34,169 nucleotides of DNA from a virus. This document shows positions 1 through 7,718 of the stretch, in pieces (position 1 is the stretch's first letter; every line of letters begins with the position of its first letter). The stretch is taken from IMG/VR virus record IMGVR_UViG_3300002835_006980, positions 1-34,169 of that record. The stretch is one strand, 5' to 3'. The notes beneath the pieces are model-generated. The model was not told the DNA's origin. It did no database searches and was given only the letters and a program-made list of their open reading frames with translations. A program made the position numbers and the translations under genes.

Positions 1-1679
1 ACAGGATTGGGTTTTACTGAAATAGTGTTTCCAATTACTTGACCCATATTACTTTTTAATACTTGAAGGATTCCGTTTGTTGGAGTTACTGTTAAATCTT
101 TTGATTGAACATTTCCTGCGAATTTTAAAGAAGTATAAAGAGGACTTTCTTCCCAAAGGTTTTGTGGTTGTTTTGCTATAAATTGTAATTTAACAACCTC
201 ATCACCATTTTTTAATGTTTGTTCTCCGTTTGTTATGTCAAATCCACCCCAATCAACTTGATTGTTATTAGGATTGACATATGTAATCCATTCCATCGCA
301 TTAGATGTAGAATATATACCTTTAAATTCTAATAGTTCTGAATTGTATTTTAAACCGAACTGAAGTGATGACAACTCTTCACCGTTAGTGAAAACCTTAA
401 CCGGTAATTCAACCAAGTTTCCTGCTTCAACTGTTATGTGAGGAACATTTACTTCAATTGTTGATGTTGGAAAATCGTATTCAACTTTTGTGTCGATTAC
501 ATTATAGATTTGTGATTCCAATCCTGGTATTGGTCCAACCAATACTTCAATTGGTGTTACACGAGCCATGTTATAACCTGTACCGTTGGCATCTCCAGGA
601 ACCATTACATAATATACTACAGAGTCAGGTTGACCTGGTAAAATATCAAATGTAAAGTTAGTCACACCGGGGATTGTGGATGTGTAGTTGGTGTTAGACC
701 CATTGATAGTTGCAAATTCAGATGTGGTAAAGAATTTAACATCTTTTGTATTGTTAGGCCATTGTGTAAATCTACCTGATACTCTACCGAACACACCCCA
801 CACGTCAGATATAGTTGTATTATTAGAACCATTCACGTCTGCTGTGAAGTAATCAAATCCAGTCATAGTTCCATTTCCTAAAACCCACTGATTGATTAAC
901 TGAGCATCCGTTGAAGATATAATATTACCAACACCCATAGTGTCTCCTTGAATTGCAAGTCTTACATCCCAATATGTTGTATCTAACGGTACTGAGATAT
1001 TAAAGTCGCCGTTTATGTCTGTAACATAAGAAGAATGTTGTGTCCAAGTGTTTCCACCGAATGGTCTTCTTTGTAATGCTAAATTTAAATATTTAGCCGG
1101 TGACCCCGTAACGTTTGTAAACGTTCCGTGAAATGCAAAGTTCACAGGAGTAAATACACCACCATAGTTATGAACACTTAATGTTGTGTCCATACCGTCT
1201 TGTTTTGCAGCATATGGTGTAAAAGTTTGTGGTCCTGTCCAAGTTAAGTTAGAGATAGACGCCAAGTTATTGAATGTTGCGGCCGGAGCATGAACAAAGG
1301 TGATAAGAAATCTTTCACCGTTTGGTATTGTATACGTTGCACTTGGCCCTGTATAAACTAAAGTAATTGTGATATAACCATTTGCGGTATTTGTAATATA
1401 CTGAAGGTCTAAGTTCGCAGATGGTCCGATTAATGAAACAGTTGCATTTGTAAAAGCAACATTATCATAGAATACTCTAAACTGAACTCCCGCAAATTTT
1501 GTTAGAGTTGTATTTTGTAAAGTAATCTTTGCGTCCGTTGTACCTTGTGTTGTTGTTCCAACTTGATACTGTGAAGCAATAATTCCCCACAATCCGTTTG
1601 ATGGTGCCACTGGTACTTGTGTATATCCAATAAATGGTAAAAATAAAAGTAATAAGGTTAGGTAATAGATAGTTTTCAT
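1..1679 (-). CDS. Secreted cohesin/dockerin-like protein, 3' truncated
   Basis: The reading frame is open from an ATG at 1677-1679 to the left edge, giving about 559 residues with the C-terminus missing. It begins with a typical signal peptide (MKTIYYLTLLLLF, then a cut near YTQ). Around residues 250-285 there is a dockerin-like pair: STDAQLINQWVLGN followed by DVNGSNNTTISDVWGV, where Asp/Asn-rich loops alternate with a helix. Residues about 415-505 resemble a cohesin-type beta-sandwich (VELPVKVF, LQFGLKYNSELLEFKG). The last visible residues, NTISVKPNP, look like the start of a Bacteroidota T9SS type A sorting domain. These features are common in secreted Bacteroidota proteins and unusual in a phage. 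A host-derived gene or a virion/surface adhesin are both possible. Domain calls are by eye. Confidence 0.75.
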   Translation of the reverse strand, partial: MKTIYYLTLLLLFLPFIGYTQVPVAPSNGLWGIIASQYQVGTTTQGTTDAKITLQNTTLTKFAGVQFRVFYDNVAFTNATVSLIGPSANLDLQYITNTANGYITITLVYTGPSATYTIPNGERFLITFVHAPAATFNNLASISNLTWTGPQTFTPYAAKQDGMDTTLSVHNYGGVFTPVNFAFHGTFTNVTGSPAKYLNLALQRRPFGGNTWTQHSSYVTDINGDFNISVPLDTTYWDVRLAIQGDTMGVGNIISSTDAQLINQWVLGNGTMTGFDYFTADVNGSNNTTISDVWGVFGRVSGRFTQWPNNTKDVKFFTTSEFATINGSNTNYTSTIPGVTNFTFDILPGQPDSVVYYVMVPGDANGTGYNMARVTPIEVLVGPIPGLESQIYNVIDTKVEYDFPTSTIEVNVPHITVEAGNLVELPVKVFTNGEELSSLQFGLKYNSELLEFKGIYSTSNAMEWITYVNPNNNQVDWGGFDITNGEQTLKNGDEVVKLQFIAKQPQNLWEESPLYTSLKFAGNVQSKDLTVTPTNGILQVLKSNMGQVIGNTISVKPNP

Positions 1680-1697
1680 TAAAGTATTTTAAAATTT

Positions 1698-2297
1698 TTA
1701 TTTTATGTCAGAACTTTCAATTAATGTGTAAGTAAAAGAGTTTCCATGTTTTTCACGAGCCTTTCTACAAATTTTCATAAATTCTTCAAAGTCCGCACTT
1801 CTTTTAAACACTTGACATCCTTCTGACCAATTTTCAACATAAGTTGAGTCAGCGCCAGCCTTGTGAATGTTAATACCAAATAGACCTTCATCTACTTTGT
1901 TTTCATCATAACTTAAGTCTTTATTTGCGTCACGATAAACTTTAACATTTTTTGCTTGTTTCAATGCCTCATACTTACCTTGGTGGAGTCCAATTCCGTG
2001 AGAACCTCTGTATTGTCCTTCAACCAATCTTGCAACTCCTTTAACGTTATGGTATTCTAAAACTCCTTTTTTACCTGGGTCGGTTGTTGCTGGCCACTCA
2101 TGATATTTCCATGCTCCCGTTTCATCTTTATAACTCATTGTTAGTAAGTCGTCAAATGCATTTGTAACTTTTTGACCAGTATCAGAATTTCTAATACCAA
2201 TAATATTGACATCATAACCTTTGTTATTTTTGTCTTCAAAATAAACGTAACCTTTGTTTTTTAAGGTAGATTCAACCTGTTCTCTTGTGTATTTCAT
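1698..2297 (-). CDS. YkuD-like / L,D-transpeptidase-like protein
   Basis: This 199-residue protein starts at the internal ATG at 2295-2297, which follows an AGGAAAA ribosome-binding site; an upstream in-frame start would add ten Lys-rich residues and lacks such a site. Near residues 140-165 it has GINIHKAG and then ENWSEGCQVF. The order His, Gly, Ser-x-Gly-Cys is the signature of YkuD-type L,D-transpeptidase folds that act on peptidoglycan. No signal peptide is visible. It is divergent from the GH19 endolysin next door, so a role in lysis or cell-wall processing is likely. Similar proteins beside phage endolysins are usually uncharacterised, and I cannot tell transpeptidase from carboxypeptidase or amidase activity. 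Confidence 0.7.
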   Translation of the reverse strand: MKYTREQVESTLKNKGYVYFEDKNNKGYDVNIIGIRNSDTGQKVTNAFDDLLTMSYKDETGAWKYHEWPATTDPGKKGVLEYHNVKGVARLVEGQYRGSHGIGLHQGKYEALKQAKNVKVYRDANKDLSYDENKVDEGLFGINIHKAGADSTYVENWSEGCQVFKRSADFEEFMKICRKAREKHGNSFTYTLIESSDIK

Positions 2298-2407
2298 AAT
2301 TTTCCTTTTTTTAATAAGTATTTTCAAATAGGGTATAATTCAATTTTTTTTTGATTTTTTTATTTACTTTAATTTTTAAAATAGTATTTATAGGAAAATT
2401 AATTATT

Positions 2408-3244
2408 ATGATACTAAAAAATGGGTCAAAAGGAGATGACGTAAAAAAACTCCAAGAAAAACTAGGTGTTGAGGCAATTGGAACCTTCGGACCTAAAACT
2501 GAAGCGGCTGTTAAAGCCTGGCAAAAAGCAAATGGATTAAAAGATGATGGTATTGTAGGTGATGCCACTTGGGCTAAACTATTTGGTAAGTCAGCTCCCG
2601 CAGCAACTGTAGTTAAAGAAGATGTGGTTATACCTTCAGGAGGACCGTTAAACATTGAAAAGTTGAAGGGTCATATTCCTGACGCAGTGTTGGTACAAAT
2701 ACCTGACACTGCCGCTAAATTCAACATTACAAACAACTTGAGACTTGCACATTTTCTATCACAATGTGGTCATGAGTCAGGTGGGTTTAAGGCTGTGAGT
2801 GAAAACTTAAATTACTCAGCGGATGGTTTGAAAAAAATCTTTGGTAAGTACTTTCCTGGTAATCTTAACGAGTCTTACGCAAAACAACCCGAGAAGATTG
2901 CATCTCGTGTTTATGGTAATAGAATGGGTAATGGTGATGAAGCATCAAAAGAAGGTTATAAGTTTAGAGGTAGAGGATATATCCAATTAACAGGAAAAGC
3001 AAACTATACAAAGTTCACACAATTTATTGGTGAGGATTGTGTCTCAAACCCTGATTTAGTGGCAACTAAATATCCTTTGGCATCTGCAGCCTTCTTCTTT
3101 GATTCAAACAAACTATGGGCAATTTGTGACAGAGGAGCTGATGATGCAACAATCACATCAGTAACAAAAAGAGTAAATGGTGGAACATTAGGTTTATCTG
3201 ACCGAATAAAACACTTTAAAGAATACTACAATTTACTTAAGTAA
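2408..3244 (+). CDS. Endolysin: PG-binding domain plus GH19 muramidase/chitinase-like
   Basis: The 278-residue protein starts at the ATG at 2408, preceded by AGGAAAATTAATT; the longer frame upstream begins with a hydrophobic stretch that has no good ribosome-binding site. Residues 3-60 are a peptidoglycan_binding_1 domain (GSKGDDVKKLQEKLG, GDATWAKLFG). Residues about 80-278 are a glycoside hydrolase family 19 fold. The likely catalytic Glu is E123 in HESGGF, and the family signature FRGRGYIQLTG is at 186-196. GH19 enzymes in phages cleave the glycan strand of peptidoglycan during lysis. It lacks a signal peptide, so a holin must let it out, and a holin candidate lies at 9957-10130. A strong terminator follows immediately. 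Confidence 0.93.
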   Translation: MILKNGSKGDDVKKLQEKLGVEAIGTFGPKTEAAVKAWQKANGLKDDGIVGDATWAKLFGKSAPAATVVKEDVVIPSGGPLNIEKLKGHIPDAVLVQIPDTAAKFNITNNLRLAHFLSQCGHESGGFKAVSENLNYSADGLKKIFGKYFPGNLNESYAKQPEKIASRVYGNRMGNGDEASKEGYKFRGRGYIQLTGKANYTKFTQFIGEDCVSNPDLVATKYPLASAAFFFDSNKLWAICDRGADDATITSVTKRVNGGTLGLSDRIKHFKEYYNLLK

Positions 3245-3251
3245 AACACGA

Positions 3252-3278
3252 AACCCCTCTTAACGGAGGGGTTTTTTA
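3252..3278 (+). terminator. Rho-independent terminator after the endolysin
   Basis: An 8-bp perfect stem (AACCCCTC / GAGGGGTT) with a six-base loop is followed by a T-run. It lies directly after the endolysin stop codon. The stem starts and ends with A/T bases, so it may also end minus-strand transcripts arriving from the right. Confidence 0.85.
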
Positions 3279-3545
3279 TTAGTTATTAATCCAAGTCCAA
3301 CCTAAAAGTAATTTAGAAAAATAACGGTGAATTATATTTGGTTTTTTTTCAAAAAAAATGTGAAAACTTTTACCAACTTTGTAATAACCAACTTGTTTTG
3401 GATATTTGATTACTGTTTGTGTAACTTCACCTTGTCTTAATACCCAATCATTTATTTCTTGGTCTTTAACTTTTTTATAATCCGTTTTTTGTTTGTTTTT
3501 TGTTGGATTAACTGCTCTTTTTATAGTTTTTTTTTCTTGTTCCAT
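3279..3545 (-). CDS. Small basic protein of unknown function
   Basis: The 88-residue protein has a Lys-rich N-terminal third (EQEKKTIKRAVNPTKNKQK) followed by an aromatic, beta-looking C-terminal half. I see no signal peptide, no membrane segment and no known motif. It is the last gene of a minus-strand run and ends against the endolysin terminator. The start ATG is two bases from the stop of the upstream gene, so the two are probably translated together. Its positive charge fits nucleic-acid binding, but this is only a guess. Confidence 0.6.
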   Translation of the reverse strand: MEQEKKTIKRAVNPTKNKQKTDYKKVKDQEINDWVLRQGEVTQTVIKYPKQVGYYKVGKSFHIFFEKKPNIIHRYFSKLLLGWTWINN

Positions 3546-3547
3546 TT

Positions 3548-3745
3548 TTATTTTTTATTTTCATTTTTATAGTCGACCCAACTTATCCAAAACCCAATAG
3601 CCACAATTACATTCATACCCACAGATGCAATTAATTCATGAATATCTTTATATACATTCATTGTTAAATGAACGTGACCAACAACCCAAAATGGTATTGA
3701 TAAGTTAGACGAAACCCAAAGTAAAATATATTTCAATAATTTCAT
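3548..3745 (-). CDS. Small two-helix membrane protein
   Basis: The 65 residues contain two hydrophobic segments, about 5-28 (LLWVSSNLSIPFWVVGHVHL) and 38-56 (ASVGMNVIVAIGFWISWVD), joined by a short polar loop and ending in a charged tail (NENKK). The layout resembles small phage membrane proteins, including some holins, but I do not recognise a family. It is two bases upstream of the basic protein gene, so they are likely one transcript. Confidence 0.55.
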   Translation of the reverse strand: MKLLKYILLWVSSNLSIPFWVVGHVHLTMNVYKDIHELIASVGMNVIVAIGFWISWVDYKNENKK

Positions 3746-3777
3746 AAATTATATTTATTGCTCTGAGTTTTTTATTT

Positions 3778-4011
3778 TTAATTTGCTTTTTCTAATTGGT
3801 CTTCGTTAAAGATGTGAAGAAGTCCATATTCATCCATTTCACCAACGACTCTGGTATTTCCTTCTACGGTTTGAAATACTGATACGATTGTACATGGAAA
3901 CTTATATCCTTTAACTTTAACTGCTTTATCACCTACTTTGAACTTAGGTTGATTTGACGGAAAGTCTCCGTCTGATAATTGTGGGTCATCCCACGATGTG
4001 TCTCTATTCAT
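3778..4011 (-). CDS. Small SH3-like beta protein, unknown function
   Basis: Residues about 25-70 of this 77-residue protein (KFKVGDKAVKVKG, PCTIVSVFQT, YGLLHIFNEDQLEK) read like a small SH3/KOW-type beta barrel, as found in many short phage proteins. A similar KVGDRV module occurs in the protein at 4935-5126, on the other side of thyA. It starts four bases after the thyA stop and is probably co-transcribed with it. No function can be assigned. Confidence 0.6.
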   Translation of the reverse strand: MNRDTSWDDPQLSDGDFPSNQPKFKVGDKAVKVKGYKFPCTIVSVFQTVEGNTRVVGEMDEYGLLHIFNEDQLEKAN

Positions 4012-4015
4012 AATT

Positions 4016-4951
4016 TTAATTTGATAATAGTGCTTTAATAGATGGGTGAGATTGATAATCTTTTAATGTGAAATCACTTACAACATAAGATTCAATACTT
4101 GGTCTTGACCCTTCATAAGTTGGGAACTGATTTAATGTTGGTAATTCAAATGGTTCTCTACCAATCTGTTCTTTTGCTTGTTCAATATGATTTAAGTATA
4201 AGTGAGTATCACCCAAGTTTCCAATCAATTGGTCAGGAATCATATTCACTTCTTTTGCTAAGATTGTAAGTAATAATCCGTAAGACGCAATGTTAAATGG
4301 TAAACCTAAGAACGTATCTACTGAACGTTGATTCCACATTAAAGAAAGATATTTACCCTCTCTGACATAACATTGAAATCCATAATGACAAGGTGGAAGA
4401 GTCATTTGGTCCAATTCTCCAACATTCCAAGCATTTACCATTAATCGTCTTGAGTCCGGATTTGTTTTAAGGTCACGAATTAGGTTTTGGATTTGGTCTA
4501 TATTTCCCAATCCATGTTTATCCTCTAAAGCACCAGCACTCCAACTTCTCCATTGTTTTCCATACACCGGCCCGAGTGAACCCCACTGCTTGGCAAACTC
4601 ATCATCGGTCTTAATCATGTTAATGAATTGTTCCTGGTTCCAAATTAAATCAGGGTCACCTTCGCTCGTATTCATAAAGTTTTTGAACGCATCACCATCC
4701 CAAATATGACAACCATTATCAACGAGGAACTTAATGTTTGTGTCACCACGAAGGAACCATAATAACTCAGTCACCATAGTTTTCCAAGCCATCTTCTTGG
4801 TTGTAAGAACTGGAAATCCATCTTTCATGTTATGACGAATGGTATAACCAAAAATACTTTTGGTTCCTGTACCAGTTCGGTCTTTCTTTTCAACTCCGTA
4901 ATCTAAAATAGTTTGGAGTAAATCTTGGTATTGTTTATCTAGTTTGTTCAT
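4016..4951 (-). CDS. thyA: Thymidylate synthase ThyA
   Basis: The 311-residue protein converts dUMP to dTMP with methylenetetrahydrofolate, supplying thymidine for phage DNA. The family motifs are present in order: DRTGTGT at 24-30, the catalytic Cys188 in LPPCHYGFQCYV, the RSVDTFLGLPFNIASYG region that binds folate and substrate, and the DTHLYLNH block near the C-terminus. It is slightly longer than the E. coli enzyme (264 residues), with the extra residues around 95-150, which is normal for many ThyA proteins. The gene overlaps the upstream small SH3-like gene by 17 bases. No truncation or lost active-site residue is seen. Phages often carry thyA or thyX. Confidence 0.97.
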   Translation of the reverse strand: MNKLDKQYQDLLQTILDYGVEKKDRTGTGTKSIFGYTIRHNMKDGFPVLTTKKMAWKTMVTELLWFLRGDTNIKFLVDNGCHIWDGDAFKNFMNTSEGDPDLIWNQEQFINMIKTDDEFAKQWGSLGPVYGKQWRSWSAGALEDKHGLGNIDQIQNLIRDLKTNPDSRRLMVNAWNVGELDQMTLPPCHYGFQCYVREGKYLSLMWNQRSVDTFLGLPFNIASYGLLLTILAKEVNMIPDQLIGNLGDTHLYLNHIEQAKEQIGREPFELPTLNQFPTYEGSRPSIESYVVSDFTLKDYQSHPSIKALLSN

Positions 4952-5126
4952 CTTCTTTTTGTTTTAAATCTAATTCACTTTCATAAAAGAAAGGACAACA
5001 CCACTTTCTTTCATCACAATTAAGCTTAATCATTTTTCCATTATAACAACCCACTTGAGTTACTGTAGCCCAACCACTGTATCTAGTTTTAACTCTGTCA
5101 CCTACTTTTAAAGTATCAAATGTCAT
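4935..5126 (-). CDS. Small SH3-like protein upstream of thyA
   Basis: This 63-residue protein has the pattern TLKVGDRVKTRYSGWATVTQV, a small beta-barrel signature like that in the 77-residue protein at 3778-4011. It contains CDERKWCCPFFYESE, with three cysteines that could bind metal. The 3' end overlaps the thyA start, implying coupled translation. The function is unknown. The Cys cluster and the duplicated fold on both sides of thyA are the only notable points. Confidence 0.6.
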   Translation of the reverse strand: MTFDTLKVGDRVKTRYSGWATVTQVGCYNGKMIKLNCDERKWCCPFFYESELDLKQKEDEQTR

Positions 5127-5149
5127 TGTTCTTTAATTATTTTCCATTT

Positions 5150-5395
5150 TTAACTTTCAATATTTAAATTATATGAAGTAAGTGTTTCTCTTATTTCATC
5201 TCTAATTTTTTGACATATTTCTATTTCTTCAGAAGATGCTTCTTCATTTGAATAAAACTTAAAACCATGTTTGGTTGTGGTTCTCAATTTTTGGTCCAAG
5301 TCCCACATTGCTAGTTTCCACTTATAACCGTCAAGAGCATCTCTTGCATCTTGTGATTCTTCTACCGAATCAAATTCTATTATTATTTTTCCCAT
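5150..5395 (-). CDS. Conserved-type small phage protein, unknown
   Basis: The 81 residues have the form IIIEFDSVEESQDARDALDGYKWKLAMWDLDQKLRT, then an acidic helical C-terminus. From memory, short proteins with a beta strand, an acidic 'EEA/EES' turn and a WDLDQ-like helix occur widely in tailed phages without a known role. No catalytic motif, signal peptide or membrane segment is visible. It lies in a tight minus-strand run of small genes upstream of thyA. Confidence 0.6.
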   Translation of the reverse strand: MGKIIIEFDSVEESQDARDALDGYKWKLAMWDLDQKLRTTTKHGFKFYSNEEASSEEIEICQKIRDEIRETLTSYNLNIES

Positions 5396-5405
5396 AATAA
5401 CAAAG

Positions 5406-5624
5406 TTATAAATTTTTTTCTAATATATCAAGGTACTCATTAAAATCCTGTTTGGATGGTGGTCTACCGTCAATGTCGTGAAGACGATTGTAGTAATTTC
5501 TAATTTTTTGAATTGTTTCGTATCCTTCAACCTCATGAAGTCCATCCATTAAGGTATTGTCCCAAAGTCTTTGTTCGTCTTCATTCATGTCCTCCCTTAA
5601 ATAAGGTACTCTATCTTCGCTCAT
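5406..5624 (-). CDS. Small helical acidic protein, unknown
   Basis: The 72-residue protein looks entirely helical and acidic (MNEDEQRLWDNTLMDGLHEV). It has no recognisable domain. Its start codon overlaps the stop of the upstream gene as ATGA, so it depends on translation of that gene. I cannot suggest a role. Confidence 0.55.
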   Translation of the reverse strand: MSEDRVPYLREDMNEDEQRLWDNTLMDGLHEVEGYETIQKIRNYYNRLHDIDGRPPSKQDFNEYLDILEKNL

Positions 5625-5926
5625 AATATGTTTAATTCTTTTCTATATTTTTTTATTTTTTCTCTTGTCTTTTGAAATTCATCTCCGTCACTTGCTTTAT
5701 GACCTTTACCAACAGCCTCTGTGATTATTAATTCGTTTTTTAAAATAAAAGTTAATTTTTCTGAATTTGTCAACTCATAAGGAACAACTTCTGTTCTGAT
5801 GAACTCACGAATCATCCCTCTTATCTTGTCAATCTGCTTAGTTGGGTTACCTTTAGCGTTATGACACATGATAGATGTTTGGTAAATTGTTCTACTTAGC
5901 TCTAATATTTTTTTATCAAATCCCAT
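5621..5926 (-). CDS. Hypothetical helical protein
   Basis: The 101 residues are mostly helical and lack membrane segments or motifs I recognise. Notable pieces are IDKIRGMIREFIRTEVVPYELT and a charged C-terminus (KTREKIKKYRKELNIL). The gene overlaps the downstream small gene by 4 bases and the upstream repeat protein by 11 bases, so the three form one operon. Confidence 0.55.
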   Translation of the reverse strand: MGFDKKILELSRTIYQTSIMCHNAKGNPTKQIDKIRGMIREFIRTEVVPYELTNSEKLTFILKNELIITEAVGKGHKASDGDEFQKTREKIKKYRKELNIL

Positions 5927-6926
5927 CTTTAACTGTATTTTTAATTACACCTTCAACTCTATGTTTATGTGGATAAGAGTCTTCAATAATATCTTTAACC
6001 CCCTCTTGAATGATGTATTCAACGACTCCTTCGTCACCACTTTTTCCCCATAGTGTTCTAGTATCTTCAATACGGTAAAGATTACTACTCTTTTGAAAAC
6101 GGGTCTCTTTTACCCCATTTTGAATGGCATCTTTAATTGACCGAAACGGTTTTTGAAGTCTTTTACTGGTTTGTCTTACCCCATTTTGAATGGTGTCTTC
6201 AACCTGGTTCGCTTTCACCTTTACCGAAAGGTTGGTGTGTCTTACCCCATTTTGAATGACATCTTCAACTTGTATCAAACCACTCTGGAAATTGAAGTGG
6301 GTGTCCTTAACCCCATTTTGAATAGCGTCTTCAACCTCATTATTTTGTTTTGGAGATTCAATTTGATGAACTATTTTACCTTTCATCTCTATTGAACCCA
6401 AATAACCACTAGGTGTTGTTTCTTTCACCCCATTTTGAATGGTGTCTTCAATAACCAAGTCACTAGAATAATTGAAATAATCGGTGTGTCTTACACCATT
6501 TTGAATGGTGTCTTCAACGGTCGTTGAATGATTGACTTTGGAACAGCCGGTGTGTCTTACCCCATTTTGAATGGTGTCTTCAACCCATTTTGGGTAGCTG
6601 CGTTCATCACATTGGGTGTCCTTCACCCCATTTTGGATGGTGTCTTCAACAGGTTTAATACCCAAAAATCTTGATTCAAACCAGTTCTTAATAAAATCTC
6701 TTTCTTCAGTGCAATCCTTACCGATTAGTTCCAACTCACTTTTAAATAGGTTATAGTTGAACCATAAGGTTTTATCGTTTGTAAATTCAACCACCCATTT
6801 TTTTTCTTTGGTGAATATCAACCAAGTTGAACCTTGTTCTGTAACATACTTGTCTGCACCTTCAATCATTTGGTCAAACATTCCAAAAACAAGTTTCTCT
6901 AATTTTTTTCCTGATGGATTTTTCAC
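5916..6926 (-). CDS. Protein with eleven 22-residue repeats (EDTIQNGV repeats)
   Basis: The 336-residue protein has a unique N-terminal region (1-92, WLIFTKEKKWVVEFTNDKTLWF) and then repeats from residue 93 to the end. Each full unit is 22 residues: a conserved 12 (consensus VEDTIQNGV-R/K-x-T) plus 10 that differ completely from unit to unit. About eight units are nearly identical in the 12-residue block; the last ones are degenerate (VEYIIQEGVKDI, VEGVIKNTVKDG). Two linkers are longer by 17 and 16 residues. At DNA level the blocks are also almost identical, including third codon positions, which suggests recent duplication, gene conversion or selection on the nucleotide sequence. I know no family with this repeat. 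It could be a binding-site scaffold or a repeat-driven variable protein. Confidence 0.8.
   Translation of the reverse strand: MKNPSGKKLEKLVFGMFDQMIEGADKYVTEQGSTWLIFTKEKKWVVEFTNDKTLWFNYNLFKSELELIGKDCTEERDFIKNWFESRFLGIKPVEDTIQNGVKDTQCDERSYPKWVEDTIQNGVRHTGCSKVNHSTTVEDTIQNGVRHTDYFNYSSDLVIEDTIQNGVKETTPSGYLGSIEMKGKIVHQIESPKQNNEVEDAIQNGVKDTHFNFQSGLIQVEDVIQNGVRHTNLSVKVKANQVEDTIQNGVRQTSKRLQKPFRSIKDAIQNGVKETRFQKSSNLYRIEDTRTLWGKSGDEGVVEYIIQEGVKDIIEDSYPHKHRVEGVIKNTVKDGI
5999..6654 (-). repeat. 66-bp in-frame repeat array with alternating conserved and variable blocks
   Basis: Near-identical blocks built on the core CCCCATTTTGAATGG (plus strand) start at 6113, 6179, 6245, 6311, 6428, 6494, 6560 and 6626, with a degraded copy at 5999. 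Spacing is exactly 66 bp, except one gap of 117 bp and one of 114 bp, both multiples of three. About 36 bp is conserved and about 30 bp is unrelated between units. All units stay in frame inside the 336-residue protein. Confidence 0.9.
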
Positions 6927-6935
6927 GGTTTTAAT

Positions 6936-7115
6936 TTATTGATATAAGGTATATAATTTTTCAGCAATTTTTTTTAACTTGAACTCCAATTCTTGTATTG
7001 TTCTTTTTTGTTCCTCGTTTAGTTCAAAACCATCCGCTCTTATGTCGGCAATTTCGTTAGTTAGTCGTCTGTGTTCAGACATCAACTGTCCATGTAAAAT
7101 TCTTTTGTCTTCCAT
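6936..7115 (-). CDS. Short coiled-coil protein
   Basis: The 59 residues from the ATG at 7113-7115 are almost all helix with heptad-like spacing (LMSEHRRLTNEIADIRADGF, then EEQKRTIQELEFKLKKIAEKL). An upstream TTG in the same frame would overlap the previous gene, so I prefer the ATG. It is probably a small oligomerising accessory protein. Function unknown. Confidence 0.55.
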   Translation of the reverse strand: MEDKRILHGQLMSEHRRLTNEIADIRADGFELNEEQKRTIQELEFKLKKIAEKLYTLYQ

Positions 7116-7126
7116 ATACTTTTTTT

Positions 7127-7708
7127 TTAATCCCACCAATAGGGTAATCTTTCCTCTAAAATTCGGAAAAGAAGTTTATTTGCTTTATTATGATTATAGT
7201 AAGATACTTCTAAACATAAAGTTTTTTTATCTTCAATAACTCCGTGTTTTTTAATAACCACGCGAACTGAAGAAGGATATTTATTTAGATAATTGTCAAA
7301 TCTTTCATCAGTTGTTTTAATTTCAATAGATTTTGAATCAGGTTTATTTGGGACATCCTCAAAACTTATATCATCGTTCCAGTAATCCATACATTCTAAT
7401 TGATAATGTTCTTCTCTAACTCTTTCAAGTAAGTTAAGAGCCAAAGTCATATCTCTATTATCTCTATCGATATTCATATGTCTATTAGCACTTACAAGTT
7501 CTTTTCTTTGAAACTCTATTTTCTTTTGTAATATTTTTAAAATGAAGTCGCCGTCCCAATCTCTATCGTGGTAGATAGTTGGCATCCATTTAAAAATGTT
7601 TTTCACACCGGTAAAAAAATATCTTATTCTCCAATGTAATTTACTTAATAAAGTATTTCTATCCCAATCAGAATCTTTTGGTATTGGTAATTGTTCATAT
7701 GTTTTCAT
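7127..7708 (-). CDS. Conserved-type phage protein with DRDWD motif
   Basis: This 193-residue protein has the block TIYHDRDWDGDFILKILQKKIEFQRKE split around residues 65-92, followed by a helical region ending in YWNDDISFEDV and a beta-rich C-terminus. From memory, proteins with a DRDWD...L..KL pattern are frequent in tailed phages and have no established function. There is no signal peptide. It sits between the coiled-coil gene and the lipoprotein gene in one minus-strand run. Confidence 0.65.
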   Translation of the reverse strand: MKTYEQLPIPKDSDWDRNTLLSKLHWRIRYFFTGVKNIFKWMPTIYHDRDWDGDFILKILQKKIEFQRKELVSANRHMNIDRDNRDMTLALNLLERVREEHYQLECMDYWNDDISFEDVPNKPDSKSIEIKTTDERFDNYLNKYPSSVRVVIKKHGVIEDKKTLCLEVSYYNHNKANKLLFRILEERLPYWWD

Positions 7709-7718
7709 TTGTTTTTGT

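Noticed and set aside
458-655. Plus-strand reading frame in the left region
   Set aside because: It lies inside the long minus-strand secreted protein and has no recognisable features; it is a shadow.
6153-6395. Plus-strand reading frame over the repeat array
   Set aside because: It is the antisense of the EDTIQNGV repeats and arises from their periodicity.
5999-6654. CRISPR array
   Set aside because: The period fits (36 + 30 bp), but all units lie in one open reading frame with lengths in multiples of three, the repeats vary at several positions, and no cas genes or leader are present. I report it as a protein repeat.
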